NCBI GenBank assembly: GCA_900540095.1
Contig: UQEO01000012.1
Location: forward strand, 1-30,882
DNA length: 30,882 nucleotides
Reading direction: 5' to 3'
DNA from: an uncultured Collinsella sp.
GTDB taxonomy: Bacteria > Actinomycetota > Coriobacteriia > Coriobacteriales > Coriobacteriaceae
A program made the translations under genes and the position numbers. Under the pieces are notes generated by a model that made no database searches, had not been told where the DNA came from, and was given only the letters and a program-made list of their open reading frames with translations. Below are positions 24,045 through 30,882 of the stretch, piece after piece. Numbering within the stretch: the stretch's first letter is position 1; each line of letters starts with the position of its first letter.

Positions 24045-26372
24045 TTAAGCGGAAACTGCGGCGGAAGCAGCGTTGGTCTCGTCCTCGTCGGTCCATGCAT
24101 GCTTGGGCATGGGACGGAAGATCTGGAAGAGCATCGCAACCAGCAGCACGATGGCCACAACCGTCCAGATACCAAACTGCCCCAACACAAGCAGGTTGTA
24201 GAACTGGTTGATGAACAGGCCGATCACCCAAGCGAAGATGCACTCGTAACCGATGGCAATCGCGAACCACTTGCCGGAATCCATCTGGTTGCGGATGGCA
24301 CCCATGGCAGCAAAGCACGGAGCGCACAGCAGGTTGAACGCGCCAAAGGCGACGCAAGCGCCCATGGTGGGGAACATGCCGGCAAACGCGGTCCACAGGC
24401 TCGGGTCGGTCTCGCCCGCGTCGGCAACGGACAGCAGCGAGCCGGCGGTGGCGACGACGTTCTCCTTGGCGACAAGGCCCGAGACGGACAGCGCTGTTGC
24501 CTGCCAGGTGCTAAAGCCAAGCGGGGCGAAGATCCAGGAGATCAGGTTACCGAGCATGGCCAGCACGGAGTAGTCCATGAACTCCTCGGAGATGCCGTCC
24601 ATCGCGGGCAGGTAGCCAAAGGAACCGTTGTAGCTACCAAAGTTGGACAGGAACCAAACCACGACAGTGGACGCGAAGATGACCGTACCGGCCTTCTTGA
24701 TAAAGGCCCAGCAGCGCTCCCACACGTGCAGCGCCCAAGAGCGGATCGCCGGGAAGTGGTAGGCAGGAAGCTCCATAACAAACGGCGTCGGGCGGCCGGC
24801 GAAGAGCTTGGTCTTCTTGAGCATGAGGCCCGAAGCGATGACGGCAAAGACGCCCAGGAAGTAGAACAGCGGACTGATCCACGCGGCGGTGGTGGAAGAA
24901 TCGCCGATGATGGAACCCATGAGCAGGGCGATGATCGGCAGCTTGGCACCACAGGGGATGAACGTGGTGGTCATAACCGTCATGCGGCGGTCCTTCTCGT
25001 TCTCGATGGTCTTGGTAGCCATGACTCCGGGAACGCCGCAGCCCGAGGTCACGAGCATGGGGATAAAGGACTTACCGGACAGGCCAAAGCGGCGGAACAC
25101 GCGGTCCATGATGAAGGCGACGCGGGCCATGTAGCCGCAGTCCTCCAGGAAAGAGAGCATCACGAACAACAGGAACATCTGCGGGACAAAGCCCATGATG
25201 GCGCCGATGCCGGCCACGATACCGTCGCAGACAAGGGAGTCAACAAGACCGCCGTCCTCGGTGCCGCCCGCCACAAGGGCGTCATGCACCGCGGTGGTGA
25301 TACCCGGGACATAGGGGCCGTACTGCGCCGGGTCGACCGAGTCGGCATCGTCGCCCGCAGCCTCGACGGCTGCATCGTAGGCATCGCGGCCCTGACCGAG
25401 CACATACCAACCGTCGGTGCCAAAGAGCTGGTCGTTGGTGAAGTCGGTCACCGTGCCGCCCAGGGTGGAAACGGCGATGTAGTACACGCAGAACATGATG
25501 ACGACAAAGATCGGCAAGCCCAGGATACGGTTGGTAACCACGCGGTCGATCTTCTCGGAGGTGCTCATCTTGGCCGGGGCCTTGGTGAGGCACTCATCGA
25601 TGATGTGCGCGATGACGCCATAGCGCTCACCGGTGATGATGGACTCGGCATCGTCGTCGCAGTCCTGCTCGCACTGGGCGACCAGCTCCTCCACGCGAGC
25701 GGCCTTCTCCTTGGTGAGGTTGATGAGCTTGCAGGCGTCTGCATCACGCTCGAACAGCTTGACGGCGTAATAGCGACGCTTGTTAGCGGGAACGCTCGCC
25801 GGCAGGTTGTTCTCGATGTGGTCCAGAACGTCCTCGATGGAGGAGTCGAACTTGTGCTCCGGCACCTCGCCCTTGGAAGCAGCGGACTTCTTAACCTGCT
25901 CGAACAGCTCCTTGATGCCCTTGTTCTTAAGGGCCGAGATCATCATGACCGGGCAGCCGAGCTTCTTGGAGAGCTTGTCCGTGTCGATCTTGTCGCCGTT
26001 CTTCTCGACCAAGTCGGCCATGTTGAGGGCAACGACCACGGGCAGGCCGGTCTCGATAACCTGAAGCGCCAGGTACAGGTTGCGCTCGAGGTTGGTGGCG
26101 TCGACCACCTGGACGACTACATCGGGCTCGCCGCTCATGAGGTAATCGCGCGAGCATTGCTCCTCGGGGCTGTAGGGGGAAAGCGAGTAGATGCCGGGGA
26201 GGTCCGTGATGGTAACGTTCTTGTCGCTTAGGAGCTTGGCTTCCTTTTTCTCAACCGTGACGCCGGGCCAGTTGCCAACGTAGCCGTTGGCGCCGGTGAT
26301 CAGGTTGAAAAGCGTGGTCTTGCCGCAGTTGGGGTTACCCGCAAGTGCGACATGGATCTGAGAATCCGCCAT
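24045..26372 (-). CDS. feoB: Ferrous iron transporter FeoB
   Basis: A 775-residue inner-membrane Fe2+ transporter. The N-terminal G domain has G1 GNPNCGKTT (12-20), G3 DLPG (57-60) and the FeoB-style G4 NMAD (117-120). A helical GDI-like region follows, then two Gate-type membrane halves containing GCGVPGVMATKTIEN and FNLLCAPCFAAMG. A loop of ~60 Asp/Ala-rich residues between the first two membrane segments looks longer than usual. The ATG at 26372 follows GAAGAAGGA. It is the third gene of feoA-feoA-feoB, with its own dyad in the 123-nt gap upstream, so it may be made both from the feoA promoter and locally. Confidence 0.97.
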   Translation of the reverse strand: MADSQIHVALAGNPNCGKTTLFNLITGANGYVGNWPGVTVEKKEAKLLSDKNVTITDLPGIYSLSPYSPEEQCSRDYLMSGEPDVVVQVVDATNLERNLYLALQVIETGLPVVVALNMADLVEKNGDKIDTDKLSKKLGCPVMMISALKNKGIKELFEQVKKSAASKGEVPEHKFDSSIEDVLDHIENNLPASVPANKRRYYAVKLFERDADACKLINLTKEKAARVEELVAQCEQDCDDDAESIITGERYGVIAHIIDECLTKAPAKMSTSEKIDRVVTNRILGLPIFVVIMFCVYYIAVSTLGGTVTDFTNDQLFGTDGWYVLGQGRDAYDAAVEAAGDDADSVDPAQYGPYVPGITTAVHDALVAGGTEDGGLVDSLVCDGIVAGIGAIMGFVPQMFLLFVMLSFLEDCGYMARVAFIMDRVFRRFGLSGKSFIPMLVTSGCGVPGVMATKTIENEKDRRMTVMTTTFIPCGAKLPIIALLMGSIIGDSSTTAAWISPLFYFLGVFAVIASGLMLKKTKLFAGRPTPFVMELPAYHFPAIRSWALHVWERCWAFIKKAGTVIFASTVVVWFLSNFGSYNGSFGYLPAMDGISEEFMDYSVLAMLGNLISWIFAPLGFSTWQATALSVSGLVAKENVVATAGSLLSVADAGETDPSLWTAFAGMFPTMGACVAFGAFNLLCAPCFAAMGAIRNQMDSGKWFAIAIGYECIFAWVIGLFINQFYNLLVLGQFGIWTVVAIVLLVAMLFQIFRPMPKHAWTDEDETNAASAAVSA

Positions 26373-26392
26373 TCAATCCTTCTTCCTTGTGT

Positions 26393-26418
26393 GCCTGCGC
26401 TGCTTTCTCCGCGCAGGC
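26393..26418 (-). other. Hairpin just upstream of feoB
   Basis: GCCTGCGC (26393-26400) and GCGCAGGC (26411-26418) form an 8-bp GC stem ~20 nt before the feoB start, close enough to affect ribosome access or mRNA processing. There is no T tract. Confidence 0.5.
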
Positions 26419-26445
26419 TGGATAATGTGCTTCAAAGTTGCTGCA

Positions 26446-26469
26446 TTAAGTTAGAAAAACCTAACTTTA
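26446..26469 (-). promoter_or_regulatory. Dyad resembling a DtxR/IdeR-type metal box upstream of feoB
   Basis: TTAAGTTAG and CTAACTTTA are separated by AAAAAC. The perfect core arms AAGTTAG/CTAACTT echo the TTAGGTTAG-CTAACCTAA iron box but with a wider centre. Outer CTGCA/TGCAG words extend the symmetry. An iron-responsive regulator is inferred. Confidence 0.5.
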
Positions 26470-26495
26470 TCTGCAGAAATATGCGCCGCCGGCCC

Positions 26496-26717
26496 TTACT
26501 GGACCTCGACGACGGCCGCCTCCTCCTTGCGGATGGAAAGCTCGTAGCCGCGCACGTTGATCTCGACCGGATCACCGAGCGGTGCAACCTTCACGACCTT
26601 GAACGAAGTGCCCTTGATGAGCCCCAGGTCCATAAGGTGGCGGCGAAGCGCACCCTCACCGTGAAGCTTGACGATGGTGGAGCTCTCGCCCACCTTAACG
26701 TCACCCAACGTCTTCAT
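26496..26717 (-). CDS. feoA: FeoA-domain protein, proximal to feoB
   Basis: A 73-residue SH3-like FeoA protein (RHLMDLGLIKGTSFKVVKVAPLGDPVEINVRGYELSIR region), the cytosolic partner that supports FeoB. The RHLMDLG and DPVEI words are typical. The ATG at 26717 follows AAAGGGGGA with 7 nt spacing. The gap to the first FeoA gene is 40 nt, so the two are co-transcribed. Confidence 0.93.
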   Translation of the reverse strand: MKTLGDVKVGESSTIVKLHGEGALRRHLMDLGLIKGTSFKVVKVAPLGDPVEINVRGYELSIRKEEAAVVEVQ

Positions 26718-26757
26718 TTACTTGTCCCCCTTTCAGTGCGTACAGAAATACCGTCGA

Positions 26758-27000
26758 CTAACCGACAGTCATGATGTGCATGGCGACCTTGGAATCGATG
26801 CCAAAGCGTGCGCCCAGCACAGTGACGATGATATTGGCGCCACTCGAGCTCACCACGTGGATTTCGCTGCCCTCGACAAAGCCGAGGTCCTTGAGGTGGT
26901 GCTTCATATCCTCATTGCCCTTTACACGAGACACGCGCACGGTTTCGCCCGCTTTTACCATCGAAAGCGGCATTGCCGGCATCTGCGGTCCGCAAGACAT
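26758..27000 (-). CDS. Second FeoA-domain protein
   Basis: An 80-residue FeoA-like protein with the same core (HHLKDLGFVEGSEIHVVSSSGANIIVTVLGARFGID) and a short N-terminal MSCGPQMP extension that includes a cysteine. It is diverged from the 73-residue paralogue. The ATG at 27000 follows AGGAG. It is first in the feo operon, behind the large dyad at 27044-27097. Two FeoA proteins per FeoB is common in anaerobes. Confidence 0.9.
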   Translation of the reverse strand: MSCGPQMPAMPLSMVKAGETVRVSRVKGNEDMKHHLKDLGFVEGSEIHVVSSSGANIIVTVLGARFGIDSKVAMHIMTVG

Positions 27001-27043
27001 GACTTGGCTCCTAACATCGATTCGTTCTCCACATCGGCGCAGT

Positions 27044-27097
27044 AAAAGTTAACCACGTCTATGTTCGCTTTAGTAAACTAACACGTGGTTAACTTTT
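27044..27097 (-). promoter_or_regulatory. Large dyad upstream of the feo operon
   Basis: Perfect 15-bp arms AAAAGTTAACCACGT (27044-27058) and its complement (27083-27097) flank 24 nt containing TTAGTAAACTAA, a smaller dyad. It sits 45-100 nt before the first feoA start, as an operator or leader hairpin would. Its GTTAAC core shares GTTA words with the dyad before feoB. Confidence 0.65.
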
Positions 27098-27136
27098 TGG
27101 AAAGGGTCCCCATTCAGATTTCGAAAAAGTTTCCTA

Positions 27137-27180
27137 TACGAAATAAAAGAAGCACCACAAAGACCATCTCTTTGCGGTGC
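27137..27180 (-). terminator. Second terminator downstream of the HPr gene
   Basis: The stem GCACCGCAAAG/CTTTGTGGTGC (arms 27170-27180 and 27152-27162, one G-U pair) is followed on the minus strand by TTCTTTTATTTC. Confidence 0.85.
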
Positions 27181-27204
27181 CTTGTCATACCAATTTATGC
27201 AACA

Positions 27205-27221
27205 AAGGGGACTGTCCCCTT
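27205..27221 (-). terminator. Palindrome after the HPr gene
   Basis: AAGGGGAC-T-GTCCCCTT lies 16 nt past the stop at 27237. On the minus strand TTGTTG follows. It is a weak first terminator ahead of the stronger one at 27137-27180. Confidence 0.5.
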
Positions 27222-27236
27222 GTCACATTGATGCGC

Positions 27237-27485
27237 TTAGAGCGAGAGGTTTCTGATCGACGTGACGCAGGAGGCCTCATCCACGCCCGAAACGCGGAAC
27301 ACGACGTCTTCGCCACATTCGCCGCAGAGTGCCATGAGCCCTATAACGTCGCGGCCATCGGTGTAGCGGTCACCAATCGAAACCGACACGTCACTACGGT
27401 GCTTGGCAATGATGTCATAGAGCAGCGCAACCGGGCGGGCATGCAATCCCAACGGATCTTTAATCGTCTTTGTAAACTCGACCAT
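27237..27485 (-). CDS. HPr-family phosphocarrier-like protein with Asp46
   Basis: An 82-residue protein of normal HPr size. GLHARP places the phosphorylatable His exactly at position 15, with R17 and P18. The regulatory site region reads GRDVIGLM, so position 46 is Asp, not the Ser that HPr kinase modifies. The later half has extra cysteines (LMALCGECGED). It may carry phosphate in the sugar PTS or act as a regulator locked in a Ser46-phosphate-like state. The ATG at 27485 follows GGGAGGGG; a longer frame to 27530 has no ribosome site. It is monocistronic, with no other PTS genes in view. Confidence 0.85.
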   Translation of the reverse strand: MVEFTKTIKDPLGLHARPVALLYDIIAKHRSDVSVSIGDRYTDGRDVIGLMALCGECGEDVVFRVSGVDEASCVTSIRNLSL

Positions 27486-27570
27486 GTCCCCTCCCGCGAC
27501 ATCGCACATCGGCCGGCAAAACCCAGCCACGTGGTAGTTATTGTAGCGTTAGATGCTTGTTGAGGGCGGG

Positions 27571-27742
27571 ACGGAAATCGCATCCCATTTCGAGCGTCAA
27601 TGATGGGACACAGTTTCCGCCAGAAGGCTCAACCGGAAAGTGCGACCCGTTATTTGGCTGGATTCTGGGACGCAGTTTCCGCTGAGCGACCCTGGCGGAA
27701 AGTACATCCCATTCTGGACGCAAATTCCGGGACGCAGCTTCC
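27571..27742. repeat. Tandem palindromic units with a 62-bp period
   Basis: GGGAC(A/G)CAG(T/C)TTCC starts at 27605, 27667 and 27729. The opposing arm (C)CGGAAA...CCC starts at 27571, 27633 and 27695. Both series are spaced exactly 62 bp. Each unit is a 16-nt-arm hairpin with a 12-nt variable loop, separated by ~18 nt. The array fills most of the 356-bp gap between the HPr and aspS genes, with the aspS terminator at its end. Confidence 0.85.
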
Positions 27743-27783
27743 TCGACGTCCGGTCACCCCATGCCCTCACAACCTCGGCGCAT

Positions 27784-27818
27784 AAAAAACGAGGGAAGGC
27801 CCGCGTCCTTCCCTCGTT
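27784..27818 (-). terminator. Intrinsic terminator of aspS
   Basis: A perfect 12-bp stem AACGAGGGAAGG and complement (27788-27799, 27807-27818) is followed on the minus strand by TTTTTTATG, 24 nt beyond the stop. Confidence 0.93.
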
Positions 27819-27841
27819 ACAGGCAATATGTAGCCGTTCGC

Positions 27842-29629
27842 CTACATCAGGCGCAGACTGACGTCCTTGAGCTGGGCGCCGCTAACGGCACTCGGAGCGC
27901 CCGACATAAGGTCGGAGCCGCTGGCCGTCTTGGGGAACGCCATGACGTCGCGGATGGAGTCGGAACCGGTGAGCAGCATGCACACGCGGTCCAGGCCCAG
28001 AGCGAAACCGCCCATCGGGGGCGCACCAAACTTGAGGGCCTCCATGAGGAAGCCGAACTGAGACTCGGCACGCTCCTCGGTAAAGCCCAGGAGCTTGAGC
28101 ATGGACATCTGCATCTCGGCGTTGTGGATACGCATACCGCCGCCGCCGGCCTCAAAGCCGTCCATGACAAAGTCGTAGGTGCAAGAACCGGCTGCCAACG
28201 GGTCGGCCTCGATCTTGGCGATGTCGGTCTCGGTCGGCAGGGTAAAGGGCTGGTGCTCGGCAGCATAGGCCTTGCGATCCTCGTCCCAGTGGAACAGCGG
28301 GAAGTTGACGACCCACAGGAAGTCGTGGCCCTCGCGCTTGATCTCGAGCGCATTGGCCATGTGCGAACGCATGCCGCCCAGGATCTCGTCGGAGAGCAAG
28401 CGCGGGCCGGCGGCGAACATCACAAGGTCGCCGGGCTCGACATCCATGCGCTCGCGCAGAGCCGCCATCTCCTCGTCCGAGAAGAACTTGACGATGGGGC
28501 TGTTGATAGAGCCGTCCTCGCGGAAAGCAATCCAGGCCAGGCCCTTGGCGCCAAACGTGGAGGCCAAGCCGGCAAGCTTATCGATCTTGGCACGTGCCCA
28601 GGCACCGGCGCCCTTGGCGTTGATGGCCTTGACGACAGAGCCCTCCTCGTTTGCGGCAGTCGCAAAGACCTTGAACTTGGAGTTGGCGAAGATGTCGGTC
28701 AGGTCGACCAGGTGCATGCCATAGCGGGTATCGGGCTTGTCGGAGCCATAGGTGTCCATGGCCTCCCAGTAGTCCATACAACGCAGCGGCGTGGGCATCT
28801 CGACGCCCATGCGGCCGAAGGCGTCGGCCAGGACCTCCTCGAGCGCGCTCATGACGTCGTTCTGGTCCACGAAGGACATCTCGATATCGACCTGGGTGAA
28901 CTCGGGCTGACGGTCGGCACGCAGGTCCTCGTCGCGGAAGCACTTGGCAACCTGGTAGTAGCGCTCGACGCCACCGACCATGAGCAGCTGCTTCAGGAGC
29001 TGCGGGGACTGCGGTAGAGCGTAGAAGTTGCCCGGCTGAATACGGCTGGGAACGATGAAGTCGCGGGCGCCCTCGGGCGTGGACTTAAACAGGGAGGGCG
29101 TCTCGACCTCCATGAACTCACGGTTGTGCAGCGCCTCGCGAATGGCAAAGGTGAAGTCGGAGCGCAGCTTGAGGTTGGCCATCATCTCGGGACGACGGAG
29201 GTCCAGATAGCGATAGCGCAGACGGGTGTCCTCGCTCGTCTCGATGCCGTCCTCAATCTGGAACGGCGGAGTGACGGACGTGTTAAGCACCTCGGCGTGG
29301 TCGGTCAGGACCTCGATCTCGCCGGTCGCGAGCTTGGTGTTGGTGGTCTCCTCGCCACGAGCGCGCACGACGCCGTGGATCTTGATGGGCCACTCGGGAC
29401 GCATGGTCTCGGCAATCTTAAAGGCGTCGCCGTCGGAGTGCTCAGGGTCGAAGGTGAGCTGCGTGATGCCCTCGCGGTCGCGAAGGTCGCAGAAGATAAG
29501 GCCGCCGTGGTCGCGGCGACGGCTCACCCAACCGGTGAGGGTGACCTCTTCGCCCACGTTCTCGAAGCGAAGCTCGCCGCAGGTACGGGTGTGCATGGAA
29601 TGCTCGTCAATGGGACGGGTCTGGCTCAT
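27842..29629 (-). CDS. aspS: Aspartyl-tRNA synthetase
   Basis: A 595-residue class II bacterial-type AspRS that charges tRNA-Asp. It shows the N-terminal OB anticodon domain (LTGWVSRRRDHGGLIFCDLRDREG), motif 2 (FRDEDLRADRQPEFTQVDIE), the GAD insertion of bacterial enzymes in the middle, and motif 3 near the end (GLDRVCMLLTG). Length is typical. The ATG at 29629 has a full AAAGGAGG but at a wide ~11-nt spacing. It is single, ends in a strong terminator, and is divergent from serB. Whether it also charges tRNA-Asn cannot be told here. Confidence 0.97.
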   Translation of the reverse strand: MSQTRPIDEHSMHTRTCGELRFENVGEEVTLTGWVSRRRDHGGLIFCDLRDREGITQLTFDPEHSDGDAFKIAETMRPEWPIKIHGVVRARGEETTNTKLATGEIEVLTDHAEVLNTSVTPPFQIEDGIETSEDTRLRYRYLDLRRPEMMANLKLRSDFTFAIREALHNREFMEVETPSLFKSTPEGARDFIVPSRIQPGNFYALPQSPQLLKQLLMVGGVERYYQVAKCFRDEDLRADRQPEFTQVDIEMSFVDQNDVMSALEEVLADAFGRMGVEMPTPLRCMDYWEAMDTYGSDKPDTRYGMHLVDLTDIFANSKFKVFATAANEEGSVVKAINAKGAGAWARAKIDKLAGLASTFGAKGLAWIAFREDGSINSPIVKFFSDEEMAALRERMDVEPGDLVMFAAGPRLLSDEILGGMRSHMANALEIKREGHDFLWVVNFPLFHWDEDRKAYAAEHQPFTLPTETDIAKIEADPLAAGSCTYDFVMDGFEAGGGGMRIHNAEMQMSMLKLLGFTEERAESQFGFLMEALKFGAPPMGGFALGLDRVCMLLTGSDSIRDVMAFPKTASGSDLMSGAPSAVSGAQLKDVSLRLM

Positions 29630-29885
29630 ACCAGTGATCCTCCTTTATGGATCTGTGCCGCCCCGTGTCGTTCCGGGCAGCGTCGTACAGATTTGCCCAG
29701 CCTGCGTAAACCGCGCAGCCGGACATGGCGTTCTATCTTATCGCACCCGCGTCGATGTGCCGCGGAAAAGTAGCTCATGCCCAAAGACTTGACGGAGACG
29801 AAACAATTGGTGCACCGTGGCCGTCGCCCAGGCGTGCGGCGTGCGACAATGTGCCCCAATACAACTGCACTCGGAAAGGCCCGCC

Positions 29886-30521
29886 ATGGCTGCACGCCTC
29901 ATCGTTATGGATATCGACTCCACGCTCATCAACCAGGAGGTCATCGACCTGTTGGGCGAGGAAGCCGGCGTGGGCGAGCAAGTTGCGCGGATCACCGAAC
30001 GCGCCATGCGCGGCGAGCTCGACTTTAAGCAGGCGCTCGAGGAACGCGTGGGGCTGCTTGCCGGCTTGGACGAGAGCGTGTTCGAGCGCACCTTTGAGCG
30101 CGTGACGTTTACCCCCGGCGCGCTGGAGCTTGTGCGCTCGGCGCACAGCAAGGGCTGGAAGGTCGGCGTGGTAAGCGGCGGCTTTCACGAGGTCGCCGAT
30201 AAGATCGTGGCCGCCGCGGGCATCGACTTTTGCCTCGCTAACCGCCTGGAGGTCGTGGACGGCAAGCTCACCGGTAAGCTGGCGGCAGACATCGTGACCA
30301 AGGAGTCCAAGCTCATCCAGCTGCTGGATTGGGCGGTTGAGTGTGGCGTCGATATGGCACACACCGTGGCAATCGGCGACGGCGCCAACGACATCCCCAT
30401 GATTCAGGCCGCAGGCACGGGCATCGCGTTTTGCGCCAAGCCCAAGACGCGCGAAGCCGCCCCGTTTGCCATCGACGAGCGCAACCTGATGCTCGCCATG
30501 GACATCATCCTGCGTGACTAG
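29886..30521 (+). CDS. serB: Phosphoserine phosphatase SerB
   Basis: A 211-residue HAD-family phosphatase, the last step of serine synthesis. Motif I is MDIDST with nucleophile D9 and acid D11, motif II VVSGGFHEV, then K in TKESK and motif IV GDGANDIPM. It lacks the N-terminal ACT-type domain of E. coli SerB, as in many short bacterial forms. The ATG at 29886 follows GGAAAGG; a longer frame begins at 29817 without support. It is divergent from aspS with a 256-bp gap in which I see no strong signal. Confidence 0.92.
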   Translation: MAARLIVMDIDSTLINQEVIDLLGEEAGVGEQVARITERAMRGELDFKQALEERVGLLAGLDESVFERTFERVTFTPGALELVRSAHSKGWKVGVVSGGFHEVADKIVAAAGIDFCLANRLEVVDGKLTGKLAADIVTKESKLIQLLDWAVECGVDMAHTVAIGDGANDIPMIQAAGTGIAFCAKPKTREAAPFAIDERNLMLAMDIILRD

Positions 30522-30558
30522 CCGATCCATCTAACAATTGAATCAGTCTGTCCTATAG

Positions 30559-30590
30559 TTTCCGAACAATTTTGTCTTAGTGTTCGGAAA
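30559..30590. promoter_or_regulatory. 10-bp inverted repeat upstream of larB
   Basis: TTTCCGAACA (30559-30568) and TGTTCGGAAA (30581-30590) are perfect inverted arms around 12 nt, 45 nt before the larB start. Placement and symmetry fit an operator; a leader hairpin is the alternative. Confidence 0.55.
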
Positions 30591-30635
30591 AACACCCTTT
30601 GAGTGCTAGACTTTGCGCCGTCGAAGGGAACATAT

Positions 30636-30882
30636 ATGGATAAGCAAGATCTTGAGCAATTGCTGAGCGATGTTGCCGACGGAGCAGTTGCCCCGGCAGT
30701 CGCCCTCACACGCATCCAGACGGCGCCGACCGCCGATCTGGGTTTTGCACAGCTCGATCTTTCGCGCGGGGTGCGCCAGGGAGCCGGCGAGGTTGTCTAC
30801 GGTGCCGGTAAAACCGCCGATCAGATTGCCGCCATTATCAAAGCGCTGCGCGATGCCGGCCAGGAACGTATCCTGGTCACGC
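30636..30882 (+). CDS. larB: LarB, nickel-pincer cofactor synthesis (partial, runs off the window)
   Basis: The first 82 residues match the LarB start: a short helical N-terminus followed by LGFAQLDLSRGVRQGAGEVVYGAGKTADQI, then an RILVT strand leading into the PurE-like AIR carboxylase domain, which lies beyond the edge. LarB carboxylates and cleaves nicotinic acid adenine dinucleotide in making the nickel cofactor of lactate racemase and related enzymes. The ATG at 30636 follows AAGGGAA. More lar genes are expected to the right. Confidence 0.88.
   Translation, partial: MDKQDLEQLLSDVADGAVAPAVALTRIQTAPTADLGFAQLDLSRGVRQGAGEVVYGAGKTADQIAAIIKALRDAGQERILVT

Noticed and set aside
23943..26231. Very long plus-strand open frame opposite feoB, and similar ones opposite ligA, htrA and the oxidoreductase
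   Set aside because: They are antisense shadows in GC-rich DNA, with His/Arg/Gly-rich nonsense sequence, and the opposite strand holds clear conserved genes.
27571..27742. CRISPR array
   Set aside because: Units are palindromic with 16-nt arms and 12-18-nt gaps, there are no ~30-nt spacers, and no cas genes are present.
1..30882. tRNA, rRNA or prophage genes
   Set aside because: None seen: no cloverleaf with a TTCGA arm, no integrase, capsid or terminase-like proteins.

Overview
The window is high-GC bacterial DNA with strong Shine-Dalgarno sites and mostly minus-strand genes. Gene content suggests a gut anaerobe of the Coriobacteriia, probably Collinsella or a close relative. Pointers are an actinobacterial GlnR-type orphan regulator beside a glutamine synthetase, a three-part Feo iron system, a BaiCD/enoate-reductase-like flavoenzyme, larB, and many structured intergenic repeats. 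The taxonomic call is inference; no rRNA or tRNA is present.

Layout. 30-1873: molybdenum cofactor genes moaA (frameshifted) and moaC. 2109-3146: a DUF559/AbiEi-like nuclease-fold protein between two copies of a palindromic repeat. 3362-7082: a heterodimeric ABC exporter with one consensus and one degenerate ATPase site. 7271-9585: a MATE exporter plus MerR regulator behind a classic MerR-type promoter; the regulator is frameshifted by a 4-bp duplication. 9694-11258: an AT-richer pair, a secreted papain-like cysteine protease and a small lipoprotein. 11294-13522: ligA. 13972-15436: htrA, also frameshifted. 15645-17695: glnA-glnR. 17830-19668: LacI and GntR regulators. 20171-21262: an AAA+ ATPase downstream of a 10-bp-period repeat. 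21617-23566: an FMN/FAD/Fe-S reductase. 23669-27000: Feo system. 27237-27485: HPr-like protein. 27842-29629: aspS. 29886-30521: serB. 30636 to the edge: start of larB.

The gaps hold much of the novelty. They contain a 203-bp element with perfect 29-bp terminal inverted repeats, a 161-bp element with imperfect 29/30-bp inverted ends, three 62-bp-period palindromic units, a 31-nt palindrome shared between a coding tail and an intergenic site, and several dyads placed like operators for iron, lar and multidrug genes. The glutamine synthetase has lost three of its usual metal-ligand residues. The HPr has Asp where the regulatory Ser46 normally sits.

Three disrupted reading frames (moaA, merR, htrA) in 31 kb are either real strain-level decay or assembly error. 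The sequence alone cannot decide. All functions are from reading motifs by eye, without database searches.
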